Shown here one piece after another: positions 25,379-34,923 of a DNA stretch of 64,000 nt. The translations under genes and the position numbers were made by a program. The notes below the pieces were generated by a model. The model saw only the letters and a program-made list of their open reading frames with translations, searched no databases and had not been told where the DNA came from. Position 1 is the stretch's first letter; each line of letters opens with the position of its first letter. This stretch comes from Erwinia sp. S63. Its GTDB lineage: Bacteria > Pseudomonadota > Gammaproteobacteria > Enterobacterales > Enterobacteriaceae. Location of the stretch: NCBI RefSeq assembly GCF_016625195.1, contig NZ_JACVUP010000004.1, positions 248,001 to 312,000 on the forward strand. The letters run 5' to 3'.

Positions 25379-26872
25379 TTGCGGAGTTTGTACGCCGATC
25401 ATGTATTAGAGCGTTTGCAGTTTATGCCGGAAGGGACGTTGCAGCAGCGTCTGTTGGCGTGTATGCAGGCGGCGATTGCTGAGGGGATTTTTCCACGCGC
25501 CACGCGACTACCGGCCACGCGGGATATGGCGCGCGAGCTGTCGGTGTCACGCAATACCGTACTCAACGTCTATGAACATTTGATGTCACAAGGCTATGTC
25601 ACGGCACGTACCGGCAGCGGAACCTGGATCGCCGAAACCCTGCCGGAAGGTTGTTTAAATAGCCCGCGCAGCGATGAGCTAACGCTGCCGCTTACCGTGA
25701 AAACGGCGGCGATTTCAAAACGCGGTGCATCCTTGTTGGGTCATGCCAACGCCTCACCTTATCAGTGGGGCGCGTTTGTGCCGGGCGCACCGGATGTCAC
25801 CCAGTTTCCGCACAAACTATTTAGTCAGATTCAGGCGCGATTGAATCGCGAGCCTGATATTGAACGGCTGATTTACAGCAACAATGGCGGCTGTCCGCAA
25901 TTACGTCAGGCGCTGGCTGACTACCTCAGTGTGGCGCGTTCGGTGCGTGCGGATGCGGACCAAATCATCATCACGGAAGGCATTCATCAGGCAGTTGATC
26001 TGGTGACGCGCGTACTTTGCGATCCCGGTGATACCGCCTGGATTGAAGAGCCTGGCTATTGGGGCACGCGAAACCTGTTACGCATTAACGGTCTGAAAAT
26101 CCATGCCATGCCGGTCGATGATCAGGGCATTATTCCTGATTTACCTTCGCGAACACGGGCACCGAAAGTGATATTTGTGACACCGTCACACCAATATCCG
26201 CTGGGCGTTCACCTGAGCCTGGAAAGACGTAAGCAGTTGCTGGATTTGGCCAGCAAACATAAAACCTGGCTGGTGGAGGATGATTACGACAGTGAATTTC
26301 GCTTTGCCGGTCAGCCTTTCCCCTCGCTGCAGGGCTTTGAGCCCGATGCGCCGGTGATTTACATGGGCACGTTCAGTAAAACGCTTTATCCCGCGTTGCG
26401 ACTCGGTTATCTGGTGGTGCCGAAAGCGCTGGCACAACCTTTGCGCGTGGCGGCGGCGGAGCTCTATCGCGGTGGGCATTTACTGGTACAGCGGGCGCTG
26501 GCGGAGTTTATCCAGAAAGGGCATTACATGGCGCATATCCGTCGTATGCGCAAACTCTACAGCCAGCGTCGTCGCTTTTTAGCGGGCTTGATTGAGCGTT
26601 ATCTTGGCGCTGATTTTATGCCGCGCGTCAATCATGAGGCGGGCTTGCATCTGGTAGTTAACTTACCAGCTGGATGTGATGATGTGGCGATTGCTGCTCT
26701 GGCGCTGCGGCGCGGTGTGAAGGTCAGACCGCTGTCGCAATATTACATGCACCAGCAGGAGCGACGGGGCTTGTTGCTGGGTTATGCCTGCGTGGATGAA
26801 CGTCAGTGTCAGGATGCATTTGGCGTACTCAAGGCATGTCTGGTGGAGAGCGGAATTTTAGCGCGTTCGTAG
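25379..26872 (+). CDS. MocR/GabR-type PLP-dependent transcriptional regulator
   Basis: This 497-residue protein fuses a GntR-type winged HTH (about 30-90, with RLPATRDMARELSVSRNTVL) to an aminotransferase-like domain. That domain carries the PLP lysine in MGTFSKTLYPALRLGYL (about 337). By analogy with B. subtilis GabR it senses PLP and GABA and controls the divergent gabTP genes. The likely start is a TTG at 25379: the nearby ATG at 25369 is out of frame, AAGG stands 10 nt upstream and GGAG 4 nt upstream. The leading residues differ from typical MocR proteins only slightly. Confidence 0.85.
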   Translation: MRSLYADHVLERLQFMPEGTLQQRLLACMQAAIAEGIFPRATRLPATRDMARELSVSRNTVLNVYEHLMSQGYVTARTGSGTWIAETLPEGCLNSPRSDELTLPLTVKTAAISKRGASLLGHANASPYQWGAFVPGAPDVTQFPHKLFSQIQARLNREPDIERLIYSNNGGCPQLRQALADYLSVARSVRADADQIIITEGIHQAVDLVTRVLCDPGDTAWIEEPGYWGTRNLLRINGLKIHAMPVDDQGIIPDLPSRTRAPKVIFVTPSHQYPLGVHLSLERRKQLLDLASKHKTWLVEDDYDSEFRFAGQPFPSLQGFEPDAPVIYMGTFSKTLYPALRLGYLVVPKALAQPLRVAAAELYRGGHLLVQRALAEFIQKGHYMAHIRRMRKLYSQRRRFLAGLIERYLGADFMPRVNHEAGLHLVVNLPAGCDDVAIAALALRRGVKVRPLSQYYMHQQERRGLLLGYACVDERQCQDAFGVLKACLVESGILARS

Positions 26873-26900
26873 ATGTGTACGCCTGCAATCCTGGCGATAG

Positions 26901-26916
26901 GCGGCCCGAAGGCCGC
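26901..26916. terminator. Bidirectional hairpin terminator between MocR gene and aldo/keto reductase
   Basis: GCGGCC/GGCCGC with a CGAA loop lies between convergent genes. U-runs are poor. Third occurrence of this core in the window. Confidence 0.6.
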
Positions 26917-26927
26917 GTCATTCAGGA

Positions 26928-27785
26928 CTACGCGATGCCGTTTAAACGCTGCACGACTTTGGCACTCAACACCAAATCGCCACTGGCGAGATTCTGCTGG
27001 AGATGTTCTGGTGATGAAGTACCGGGAATCAACAGAATGTTAGGCGAACGCTGAAGTAACCAGGCCAGGGCAACCTGCAACGTGGTGGCATTCAACTCGT
27101 CTGCCACCGCCGTGAGCTGCTCAGATTGCAGCGGCGAGAACCCGCCCAACGGGAAGAAAGGCACGTAAGGAATGCCCTGCGCAGCCAGTTGATCAACCAG
27201 AGCTTCATCCTGGCGATTCGCGAGGTTGTAGAGATTCTGCACACAGGCGATGGGCGTCATTTTCTGTGCGTCTTCCACTTGTTTGGCCGTTACGTTGCTC
27301 AGACCAATATGCTTAACCAGTCCGCGCTCTTTAAGCTTGATCATCGCTTCGACCTGCGGTTCCAGTGAGCCTTCTGCGGGTGCGTGCACGTCAAGCATCG
27401 AACGCAGATTCACGACTTCCATCACCTCCAGACCCAGATGACGCAGATTGTCTTCTACCGCCTGGGTCAATTCATCGGGCGAGAAAGCGGGCAACCAGCC
27501 TCCTTTCGCATCACGACGTGTACCGACTTTAGTGACGATCACCAGATCGTCGGAATAGGGATGCAGGGCTTTTTTAATCAGTTGATTAGTAATGTGCGGA
27601 CCGTAAAAGTCGCTGGTATCGATATGATTCACGCCAGCAGCCACCGCATCACGTAGCACCTGCAATGCCCGATTCTCATCAGCTGGCGGGCCAAACACGC
27701 CTTTGCCTGCGAGTTGCATGGCACCATAACCGAGGCGTTTAACCTGACGATCACCCAAAGTATAAGTCTTTACGTTGTGAGACAT
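26928..27785 (-). CDS. Aldo/keto reductase, PdxI-like
   Basis: This 285-residue NADPH-dependent reductase shows the AKR active-site Tyr in HIDTSDFYGPH (about 51-61), the Lys in VTKVG, and the cofactor region FFPLGGFSPL...LLIPGTSS. It closely resembles the E. coli pyridoxal reductase PdxI (YdbC) in length and motifs, which reduces pyridoxal to pyridoxine in PLP salvage. I assign that activity only by resemblance. The start at 27785 is the one just before MSHNVKTYTLG. A divergent LysR gene is the likely regulator. Confidence 0.8.
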   Translation of the reverse strand: MSHNVKTYTLGDRQVKRLGYGAMQLAGKGVFGPPADENRALQVLRDAVAAGVNHIDTSDFYGPHITNQLIKKALHPYSDDLVIVTKVGTRRDAKGGWLPAFSPDELTQAVEDNLRHLGLEVMEVVNLRSMLDVHAPAEGSLEPQVEAMIKLKERGLVKHIGLSNVTAKQVEDAQKMTPIACVQNLYNLANRQDEALVDQLAAQGIPYVPFFPLGGFSPLQSEQLTAVADELNATTLQVALAWLLQRSPNILLIPGTSSPEHLQQNLASGDLVLSAKVVQRLNGIA

Positions 27786-27882
27786 GGAAACCTCCTGCGT
27801 AGATGTGTGTACAGATTGTAATCGACAGACTGCTGTGCAACTATCCGGTGAAATCGGGACACAGTGTACGGAGAGGCGAACA

Positions 27883-28818
27883 ATGGCATTGGATATAGCA
27901 TTGCTGCATGCAGTGGTGGCGGTGGCAAAAGCGGGTGGGTTTCGTGAAGCGGCGCGCATGACCGGCAGCAATCCATCGCGCTTAAGCGATGCAGTAAGGC
28001 GAGCTGAGGAGCAGTTAGGCGTGCGGCTGTTCAATCGCACCACACGCACCGTCGCGCTTACCGAAGCAGGCAGGGCGTTAATGACGCGCTTAATGCCAGC
28101 AATGAATGAAGTGGATGCGGCACTCGATTCGCTTAATCATTTCCGCAATACACCGGGTGGCACATTAAGAATCAATGTGCCCGTCAGCGCGGCCCGTCTG
28201 GTTTTGCCCTCTATCGTGCCCGGCTTCCTGGCGCGATATCCTGACATACAGCTGGAAGTGGTGGCGGAAAGCAATGTACAGGATATCTTCCGCGATGGCT
28301 GTGATGCCGGAATTCGTTACGATGATCATCTCGAACAGGATATGGTGGCATTACCGATTGGACCCCGCGTACAACGTTTTGCAGCAGCGGCCTCATCCGC
28401 CTATCTGGCCAAATTTGGCACACCACAACATCCACGTGATTTGCTACAGCATCGTTGTCTATATGGCCGCTATGCCACTGGCGTGATATCGGATTGGGAG
28501 TTTGAAAAGGGCGAAGAGGTGGTGCGTTTGCAGCCAAAAGGTCCTTTGATCTGCAGCATCGGCGCGGCCATGGATCTCACGGTCGCGGCTGCGGTATCCG
28601 GCGCAGGGGTGGTCTATCTGTTTGAGGATTGGATCAAACCCGCACTGGATAATGGCAGCCTGCAACCCATCCTAAGCGAGTGGTGGCAGAGCTTTTCCGG
28701 ACTGTGGCTTTACTATAACGATCGCCGTTTGATCCCAGCACCGCTTCAGGCTTTTCTTGATTATGTGCGTGAACTTAATGTGCAGTCGCAGGGAATAGTT
28801 TCAACGCAACCGAGGTAA
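27883..28818 (+). CDS. LysR-family regulator, divergent from the aldo/keto reductase
   Basis: This 311-residue regulator has an N-terminal HTH (GGFREAARMTGSNPSRLSDAVRR, about 16-38) and a LysR effector domain. GGAGAGG upstream sets the start at 27883. The 97-bp divergent spacer suggests control of the adjacent reductase gene. Its last 18 nt overlap the end of the minus-strand small membrane gene. Confidence 0.83.
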   Translation: MALDIALLHAVVAVAKAGGFREAARMTGSNPSRLSDAVRRAEEQLGVRLFNRTTRTVALTEAGRALMTRLMPAMNEVDAALDSLNHFRNTPGGTLRINVPVSAARLVLPSIVPGFLARYPDIQLEVVAESNVQDIFRDGCDAGIRYDDHLEQDMVALPIGPRVQRFAAAASSAYLAKFGTPQHPRDLLQHRCLYGRYATGVISDWEFEKGEEVVRLQPKGPLICSIGAAMDLTVAAAVSGAGVVYLFEDWIKPALDNGSLQPILSEWWQSFSGLWLYYNDRRLIPAPLQAFLDYVRELNVQSQGIVSTQPR

Positions 28819-29001
28819 AATCCACAATACTGCGCCTGCAATGATGCCTGCGATCGCGGCCTTTATGAGCAGAATGGTGAATTCGTAAGTATCCATCGCC
28901 GTCTCACCATCACCTGAGACGTTGATAAGGTGTCCGACCAGACTGTCAGGTATCAGCAGTATCCCTGCGATTAAAATAACTATAAAGATCAATACCTTCA
29001 T
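28801..29001 (-). CDS. Two-TM mini membrane protein, candidate partner or immunity of the Tlde1-like effector
   Basis: A 66-residue protein with a first TM or signal-anchor (about 3-17, ILIAGILLIP), a 20-residue loop rich in G/D/E (VSGDGETAMDTYE) and a second TM (about 43-62). The short loop would face the periplasm if both termini are cytoplasmic. Its ATG overlaps the TGA of the Tlde1-like gene (ATGA at 28998-29001), so the two are translationally coupled. An immunity role is inference; the known Tldi1-type protein is larger. The 3' end overlaps the convergent LysR gene by 18 nt. Confidence 0.65.
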   Translation of the reverse strand: MKVLIFIVILIAGILLIPDSLVGHLINVSGDGETAMDTYEFTILLIKAAIAGIIAGAVLWILPRLR

Positions 29002-29516
29002 TTTATCTCACACTTTGAGTAATCAGGAATACCACGTACATCGATACGTCCGTAAGCCATTAATCCATTGCCACCGGGCACGCGGACTTTTGGGCGACTG
29101 AGAAGGGTGCGTCTTAGACTGTGAAACTCATTGGCGCGGTACAGCGTAATACATCCCCAGGAAACGCCCGAGCCGTCAGTGTTTAGCGGGTGAAGACGAA
29201 AGCTGCCACGGCGATTGCCGTTGACGAGGACGTAGTCGTTCATCGTTTGGTTGTTATAAAGGGCAAACCATTCGCTATGGTGATTTCGATACAGATGCGC
29301 CATATCAATCGCTTCTGCACGCATCCGATTCAACCAACTGCCCTCAGGACGGTCAACAATCCAGTAAGTCCCGGGCGGGATAGCGGCTTTTTCTTTATCA
29401 GAACAGTTGGGATTGTTGATGTAACGTTGTATGCCTGACAGGACATCAAAGGTACCAATGCCATAGCATTCAAGTGGTAGCGTTTTACCATCGCGTGACA
29501 GCTTGCTGTAATCCAT
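28998..29516 (-). CDS. Tlde1-like (DUF2778) L,D-transpeptidase-fold effector
   Basis: About 172 residues; begins MDYSKLSRDGKTLPL with the DUF2778-type N-terminus and ends in the catalytic Cys motif HPLNTDGSGVSWGCITLY (His and Cys of an L,D-transpeptidase fold). Tlde1 proteins are T6SS effectors that cleave or replace D-Ala in target peptidoglycan in the periplasm. No signal peptide is present, as expected for T6SS cargo. No T6SS structural genes lie in this window, so this is an orphan effector locus. Upstream in-frame starts exist at 29531 and 29534; AGG 7 nt before 29516 and family resemblance favour the shorter form. Confidence 0.78.
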   Translation of the reverse strand: MDYSKLSRDGKTLPLECYGIGTFDVLSGIQRYINNPNCSDKEKAAIPPGTYWIVDRPEGSWLNRMRAEAIDMAHLYRNHHSEWFALYNNQTMNDYVLVNGNRRGSFRLHPLNTDGSGVSWGCITLYRANEFHSLRRTLLSRPKVRVPGGNGLMAYGRIDVRGIPDYSKCEIK

Positions 29517-29742
29517 CGTACAGACCTGCATCAATGAAAATTCCTGTTATCAATATGCGAATGAAGGCAGCATGGCGTTAGTTGGAGTGAGTTCCACACC
29601 AGCATTGATTGGCCTTACTTTACACATTCAAGAATGGCTGTTGCATGACAAGGGAGGAATTAGATAGTGAATCAATGCGTTATCGGAATCATCCTGGGAA
29701 ATTGTTCTGGAATAGTCTGACCAGAATGAAATGACAGGCAAT

Positions 29743-29780
29743 AAAAAAGCCGATAACCGTTGCCAGTTATCGGCTTTATC
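29743..29780 (-). terminator. Rho-independent terminator of ddc
   Basis: GCCGATAAC/GTTATCGGC (9-bp arms, 8-nt loop) is followed on the minus strand by a T-rich tail (TTTTTTATT). A textbook terminator 14 nt after the ddc stop. Confidence 0.88.
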
Positions 29781-29793
29781 GCATTGAGCGAAA

Positions 29794-31260
29794 TTACGCG
29801 TTCAGCAACTGATTCGCGGTCTTCTCAACCAGCGCCAGCAGGACTTTGATGTCTTCCAGCGTCACGGTTGGGTTCAGCAGCGTCAGTTTCAGGCAGGTAA
29901 CGCCCTGGTTTTCAGTCACGCCAACGTTAGCGCGGCCTGAATCCAGCAGAGCATCGCCGATGCGCTGGTTGAACAGAGCAATCTGCGCGGTATCGGTCAG
30001 TTGCTCTGGGCGGTAGCGGAACAGCACGCTTGCCAGCTGTGGCTGCATTACCAGCTCAAGGCGTGGTTCTGAAGTTACGAACTTCGCCACTTCCTGTGCC
30101 AGCGTCACGCCGTGATCGATGATCGCTGCGTACTGTTTCTGACCCAGTGCTTCAAGACCCATCCACAGTTTCAATGCATCGAAACGACGCGTAGTCTGCA
30201 GGGATTTTGATACCAGGTTAGGAACACCGGCTTCCTCATCGAACTCAGAGTTCAGGTAAGCCGCCTGATAACGCATCAGCTCGTAATGACGCTCGTCTTT
30301 CAACAAGAATGCGCCACAGCTGATGGTCTGGAAATACTGTTTGTGGAAGTCCAGGGTAACAGAATCCACTAATTCCAGGCCGTCCAGGTAGTCACGATAC
30401 TTCTCAGACAGCAGCAGTGCGCCGCCCCAGGCTGCATCGACGTGTACCCAGATATTGCGCTGTGCCGCAATACCAGCGATTTCACGCAGTGGGTCGATAG
30501 CACCGGCATCGGTGGTACCAGCCGTTGCCACGATAGCCAGAATCTGATCACCGTTCGCATCAGCCTGAGCCAGCTTGGCTTTCAGGTCATTCACGTCCAT
30601 ACGGGCGAATTCATCAGATTTCACCAGTACAACTGACTGATAGCCGTGGCCCAGCAGCGCCATATTCTTCTGCACTGAGAAGTGCGCGTTCTCAGAACAC
30701 AGCACTTTGATCTTACGCAGATCGCCAGTGATACCATTCTGCTGTACAGAGTGACCCTGACGCGCAAAGAAGGCATCACGAGCCAGCATCAGACCCATCA
30801 GGTTGCTCTGCGTGCCACCACTGGTGAATACGCCAGCATCGCCCGCCGGGTAACCCACTTGCGCACGCAACCATTCGATCAATTTGACCTCAATGATGGT
30901 GGCAGAAGGGCTCTGATCCCACGAATCCATACTCTGGTTGGTGGCGTTGATCAGCACTTCAGCGGCCTGGCTTACCACCAGGCTAGGGCAGTGCAGGTGT
31001 GCCACACATTGTGGGTGGTGCACTGACAGGCTGTCTTTCAGGAAATACTCAATCGCGCGTTCAATCGCGGCCTGGTTACCCAGGCCGTTTGGATTGAAGT
31101 CGAGCGTGATACGCTCGCGCAGTTCGGCAACGCTTTTGCCTTGATACATCTCAGGCTGTTGCAGCCACTGCACAACCGCGGCGCTGCTCTGGGCAATCGC
31201 CTGCTGGTACGCCTCAATGCTCTGTGCAGAGGCGGCCAGAATCGGGTTTACTTCAGACAT
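29794..31260 (-). CDS. ddc: L-2,4-diaminobutyrate decarboxylase
   Basis: This 488-residue group-II PLP decarboxylase turns L-2,4-diaminobutyrate into 1,3-diaminopropane. The PLP lysine is in the motif TLDFHKQYFQ (about 307) and the AAWGGALLLSEKY stretch is typical. It is the second gene after dat, 12 nt downstream, in the usual dat-ddc order. A strong terminator follows. The product supports polyamine supply in acidic or salt stress. Confidence 0.93.
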   Translation of the reverse strand: MSEVNPILAASAQSIEAYQQAIAQSSAAVVQWLQQPEMYQGKSVAELRERITLDFNPNGLGNQAAIERAIEYFLKDSLSVHHPQCVAHLHCPSLVVSQAAEVLINATNQSMDSWDQSPSATIIEVKLIEWLRAQVGYPAGDAGVFTSGGTQSNLMGLMLARDAFFARQGHSVQQNGITGDLRKIKVLCSENAHFSVQKNMALLGHGYQSVVLVKSDEFARMDVNDLKAKLAQADANGDQILAIVATAGTTDAGAIDPLREIAGIAAQRNIWVHVDAAWGGALLLSEKYRDYLDGLELVDSVTLDFHKQYFQTISCGAFLLKDERHYELMRYQAAYLNSEFDEEAGVPNLVSKSLQTTRRFDALKLWMGLEALGQKQYAAIIDHGVTLAQEVAKFVTSEPRLELVMQPQLASVLFRYRPEQLTDTAQIALFNQRIGDALLDSGRANVGVTENQGVTCLKLTLLNPTVTLEDIKVLLALVEKTANQLLNA

Positions 31261-31272
31261 TTACTCTTCCAA

Positions 31273-32658
31273 TCAAACAGGTTTGACGCCAGCGCCAATC
31301 AGCGCCTGCTCAAATTTATCCAGGAAAATCGCCAGCTCTTCGTTGGTGATCAGCAGTGACGGCAACAGACGCAGTACTGCACCGTGACGACCGCCACGCT
31401 CCAGAATCAGACCTGCTTCGAAGCACTTCTTCTGCAGCAGCGCAGAAAGTTCGCCATCAGCAGGCAGGCTACCCATATGGTCAGCCGCTTCGTTTGGTTT
31501 AACGATCTCGATACCGATCATCATACCCATGCCGCGAATGTGACCGATAACCGGGAAGCGTTTCTGCATTTCAGCCAGCTGTGCTTTGAGCCATTCACCT
31601 TGCTCAGCCACTTTACCGGCGATGTTCTGCTCGGTCAGGACTTTCAGGGTGGCCAAACCGGTGGCCATCGCCAGCTGGTTGCCGCGGAAGGTGCCGGTGT
31701 GGTGGCCAGGAGACCAAGCGTCGAACTGCTTTTTGATACCCAGAACAGCCAGTGGCAGACCGCCGCCCACAGCTTTAGACATCACGATGATGTCTGGCTC
31801 AATGCCAGCGTGTTCGAAGGCGAAGAATTTGCCGGTACGAGCAAAGCCAGCCTGGACTTCGTCAAGGATCAGCAGAATGCCGTGTTCCTGAGTCACTTTA
31901 CGGATACGCTGCAACCACTCGACCGGAGCCGGGTTCACACCGCCTTCACCCTGAACCGCTTCCAGGATAACGGCCGCAGGCTTGCGTACGCCGCTTTCCA
32001 CGTCGTTGATCAGGTTTTCGAAATAGTAAGTCAAGGCTTTAACACCGGCTTCACCACCGAGACCCAGTGGGCAACGATACAGATGCGGGTAAGGCATGAA
32101 CTGCACTTCTGGCATCATACCGTTAACGGCTTCTTTCGGTGAAAGGTTGCCGGTAACAGCCAGGGCGCCATGGGTCATACCATGGTAACCGCCAGAGAAG
32201 CTGATCACGCCGCTACGGCCAGTGACTTTCTTCGCCAACTTCAGTGCTGCTTCAACTGCATCCGCACCGGAAGGACCGGTGAACTGCAGGCAATATTCTT
32301 TACCCTGGCCAGGCAGCAGCGAGAGCAGAGATTCAGAGAATTGATCTTTCAGAGGTGTCGTCAGATCAAGAGTATGTAACGGCAAGCCGCTGGTAATGAC
32401 ATTTTGGATGCTCTGCAGAACATCAGGATGGTTGTGACCAAGTGCCAGCGTCCCTGCGCCAGCCAGACAGTCGAGATATTGTTTATTCTCAACATCTGTA
32501 ATCCACACGCCGTTAGCTTTAGCTATCGCTAAAGGCAGCTTGCGCGGGTAACTCCTGACGTTTGATTCAAACTCAGCCTGACGGGCTAAGAAGGCGTCGT
32601 TGTTTCCATTGAATGCGTTGGCACCAAAATTATCAATACGGACTTTATCCGTCATCAT
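31273..32658 (-). CDS. dat: Diaminobutyrate-2-oxoglutarate aminotransferase
   Basis: This 461-residue class-III PLP transaminase makes L-2,4-diaminobutyrate from aspartate semialdehyde and glutamate. The PLP lysine is in [17 protein letters not shown] (about 290), with [18 protein letters not shown] before it. The order dat-ddc and the 12-nt gap mark a two-gene operon. Two ATGs stand at 32658 and 32655, with GGAG 5 or 8 nt upstream. A CRP-like site lies about 100 nt upstream. Confidence 0.93.
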   Translation of the reverse strand: MMTDKVRIDNFGANAFNGNNDAFLARQAEFESNVRSYPRKLPLAIAKANGVWITDVENKQYLDCLAGAGTLALGHNHPDVLQSIQNVITSGLPLHTLDLTTPLKDQFSESLLSLLPGQGKEYCLQFTGPSGADAVEAALKLAKKVTGRSGVISFSGGYHGMTHGALAVTGNLSPKEAVNGMMPEVQFMPYPHLYRCPLGLGGEAGVKALTYYFENLINDVESGVRKPAAVILEAVQGEGGVNPAPVEWLQRIRKVTQEHGILLILDEVQAGFARTGKFFAFEHAGIEPDIIVMSKAVGGGLPLAVLGIKKQFDAWSPGHHTGTFRGNQLAMATGLATLKVLTEQNIAGKVAEQGEWLKAQLAEMQKRFPVIGHIRGMGMMIGIEIVKPNEAADHMGSLPADGELSALLQKKCFEAGLILERGGRHGAVLRLLPSLLITNEELAIFLDKFEQALIGAGVKPV

Positions 32659-32753
32659 ATCTCTCCTTCAACCGGGGCTCGTGATGGCTGGCCGATTGAC
32701 TAGTTGAACAAAAAAGTATCAGTGGTTTAAAAATCGCGGCCAATATAGAGCCT

Positions 32754-32769
32754 TTTGACCTACATCACA
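32754..32769. promoter_or_regulatory. Candidate CRP site upstream of dat-ddc
   Basis: TTTGA-CCTACA-TCACA matches the CRP consensus TGTGA-N6-TCACA at nine of ten core bases. It lies about 100 nt upstream of the dat start, a plausible activator distance. Not otherwise verified. Confidence 0.4.
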
Positions 32770-32870
32770 ATGATTAATTTTGTTTAGAATTGTTTATTCT
32801 TTTCATATAGGAATCAGGGCGTTGGCCACTAATTGGCCGGCTATTTTAGCGCCAGCAGATGAAGTGGTTA

Positions 32871-33635
32871 TTAAATAATCGTGTTAATAAAAAGACTTAA
32901 GCCCGCCAGAGCAATCCAGGGACCAAAAGCAAGAGGTTGAGAGAGGTCACGTTGCCAGCTAATTTTGGCGAAAAACAGTGCGCAAATTGCGCCACCACAA
33001 GCCAGCAAAAGCACATAGGGTAAAAGAGCCCAACCCAGCCATGCGCCTAATGCTGCCACTAACTTTGCATCGCCCATACCCAGTGCCCATTTCCCGCTAA
33101 CACATTGATAAAAATGGCTTATTAGCCACAGCGCGCTGTAGCCTGACGCCGCGCCAAACACGGCATCATGGAGTGAGCCCGGTAACCATCCGGCTGCTTT
33201 TAATAATAGCCCAAACCACAGCAATGGCAGGGTGATCACATCTGGCAACAAATAATGGTCAATATCGATCAGCGACAGGGTTAGCAGTCCCCAGAACAGC
33301 AGGAGTGTAACGACGAAAAGTCCATCGGCAGGAAAGAAAAAGACGAGGGTCAGGCTGACTAAGGCGCTGAAAAATTCGACCAGTGGATAACGTGCACTGA
33401 TTGCAGAGTGGCAATCTCGACATCTACCTCGTAAAAGCAGCCAACTGAGCACGGGCAGCAAATCTCGCCAGCGCAGCGCCTGTTTGCATTTCGGGCAGTG
33501 TGAAGCGGGCCGCCACAAACTTATCTGCGCTTCCGAATGCAGCCATTGTCTGGGGAGTCGATACACCACGACATTAATGAAGCTGCCAACGCTTGATCCC
33601 AACACCCACATCACTAACCACAACGTCCACTCCAT
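32871..33635 (-). CDS. Prepilin leader peptidase (type IV, A24 family; HofD/HopD/PulO type)
   Basis: This 254-residue polytopic membrane aspartic protease has the N-terminal cytoplasmic domain with two CxxC pairs (CPKCKQ...CRDC, about 47-76) that binds a metal and helps methylation. The A24 catalytic motifs LIDIDHYLLPD (about 143) and MGDAKL (about 196) follow. It removes prepilin leaders from type II secretion or type IV pilus subunits. No pilus or general secretion genes lie next to it, so it may be an orphan copy of the HopD kind. The N-terminus VGSFINVVVYRLP is typical of the family. Confidence 0.9.
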   Translation of the reverse strand: MEWTLWLVMWVLGSSVGSFINVVVYRLPRQWLHSEAQISLWRPASHCPKCKQALRWRDLLPVLSWLLLRGRCRDCHSAISARYPLVEFFSALVSLTLVFFFPADGLFVVTLLLFWGLLTLSLIDIDHYLLPDVITLPLLWFGLLLKAAGWLPGSLHDAVFGAASGYSALWLISHFYQCVSGKWALGMGDAKLVAALGAWLGWALLPYVLLLACGGAICALFFAKISWQRDLSQPLAFGPWIALAGLSLFINTII

Positions 33636-33755
33636 GTTTGACCTCGGCGATCCCTTGAATGAGGCAAGAGACGTTACGCTCGAATGGATAAAGGAGCGAG
33701 TTCAAACCGGATATTTCATCGGCTTTCACGTCGATTTCAGAGCGAATTCAACGAT

Positions 33756-34772
33756 TCAAGTGTACATGGTGAAGCGCGTGATGATGTTGATGCGTGAAGA
33801 GGGGGTTGGCAGTGCGGTTTCAGGTAAAAAACCGTGGAATTCCAGCAGGGCACGGAAAGCCTGTTGCGCATCCTGCTGTAGGTTATGGTCGATCAACGCA
33901 TCGATTCGTCCAGCTTGCATCAGCGCGCGATTTTCCCGATCGAGATCGTGACCAATAAAAGCGTCGATTTGGATATTGTGTTCATCAAAGGCGCGCAGGA
34001 TCCCGGCGTTTCCACCTCCTACGGTATAAACCGCCTGAATATCAGGCTGCTGTGTCAGGAAAGAGTGTACGCATTGGTACATTTTCTGATCGATACCGAA
34101 TCCTCCGGCAATGAGCTTGACCTGATGCTGAGGCGCTAATTGCGCCATACCCGCAATAAAACCATCAATTCGCTCCTGTTCGCCTACAAAGTCCTGACTG
34201 CCGATAACTGCGGCAATGCGTGCTTTATCGCTGCGCAACCATTTTGACATCAGGAACGCCGCCGCTTTTCCTGCGCTGATGTTATCCATACCGATATAAC
34301 GCAAGCGGGAACTGGCCGGCATATCGGTCACTACGGTGACGATGGGAATACGCTGTTTACTGAGGCTTTCCAGCGTTGGTATCAGGCGGTCGTCATTGAT
34401 GGCTTTCAAAATAATGCCGTGACTGTTTAATGCGCATTTTTTCAGCAGTGCATCCACCTCTTCAACGGTCATATTTTCATGGCAGTGGAATCGCAGTTGT
34501 AGACGAAAAGCCCCGAAACTGGCGATTTGGCTGGTGAATGCCTCACGCACTAACTCACTAAATCGATCCGGCGTATGCATGATGATGTCGAAATACAACG
34601 TCCGGCCTTGCGCCAGTCCCGTCTTCCGCAGCAGCTCAAGATCGGCAATCGCCTGTTGAATACGATGCTCGGTTTGTGGATGCACACGGCCGCGATGATG
34701 CAATGCGCGGTCAATCGTCGCCAGGCTCAATCCTGACTGCGCCGCAATCTGCTTTAAGGTAAATTTTCCCAT
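33756..34772 (-). CDS. LacI-family transcriptional regulator
   Basis: This 338-residue regulator has an N-terminal LacI HTH (TLKQIAAQSGLSLATIDRALHH, about 5-26) and a periplasmic-binding-like effector domain. It belongs to the subgroup with DRALHHRGRV and a MDNISAGKAAAFLM segment, common for sugar or polyol-like ligands. It is divergent from the phytanoyl-CoA-dioxygenase-type gene and is the probable repressor. Its start region has a direct repeat but no clear Shine-Dalgarno sequence. Confidence 0.83.
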   Translation of the reverse strand: MGKFTLKQIAAQSGLSLATIDRALHHRGRVHPQTEHRIQQAIADLELLRKTGLAQGRTLYFDIIMHTPDRFSELVREAFTSQIASFGAFRLQLRFHCHENMTVEEVDALLKKCALNSHGIILKAINDDRLIPTLESLSKQRIPIVTVVTDMPASSRLRYIGMDNISAGKAAAFLMSKWLRSDKARIAAVIGSQDFVGEQERIDGFIAGMAQLAPQHQVKLIAGGFGIDQKMYQCVHSFLTQQPDIQAVYTVGGGNAGILRAFDEHNIQIDAFIGHDLDRENRALMQAGRIDALIDHNLQQDAQQAFRALLEFHGFLPETALPTPSSRINIITRFTMYT

Positions 34773-34775
34773 GAA

Positions 34776-34796
34776 TTTATGAGGTGTTTATGAGGT
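34776..34796. promoter_or_regulatory. Direct repeat in the leader of the LacI gene
   Basis: TTTATGAGGT occurs at 34776-34785 and again at 34787-34796 (11-bp period), immediately upstream of the LacI start on the opposite strand. No Shine-Dalgarno is visible, so the repeat may be a regulatory site rather than a translation element. Function unknown. Confidence 0.35.
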
Positions 34797-34923
34797 ATTT
34801 TTGATGTTTTGTTAACGTAATGTAGCTGCTAGTTTGTGGGGTATCAAGTCGCGCAAGGCAATCACTGCCTGTAATACAGCGACAAGAACATCCCCTGTAA
34901 ACTGACATAACAATGAGGTCATC

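Noticed and set aside
29705-29726. Weak inverted repeat TTCTGG/CCAGAA before the ddc terminator
   Set aside because: Arms are only 6 bp, in a gap with no promoter assignment; could be chance.
31384-32142. Plus-strand ORF of 252 residues within dat
   Set aside because: Antisense shadow of the aminotransferase gene caused by codon bias; no motif.
33484-33951. Plus-strand ORF of 155 residues opposite the prepilin peptidase and LacI genes
   Set aside because: It is fully antisense to two well-supported genes, lacks a ribosome site and shows no domain.
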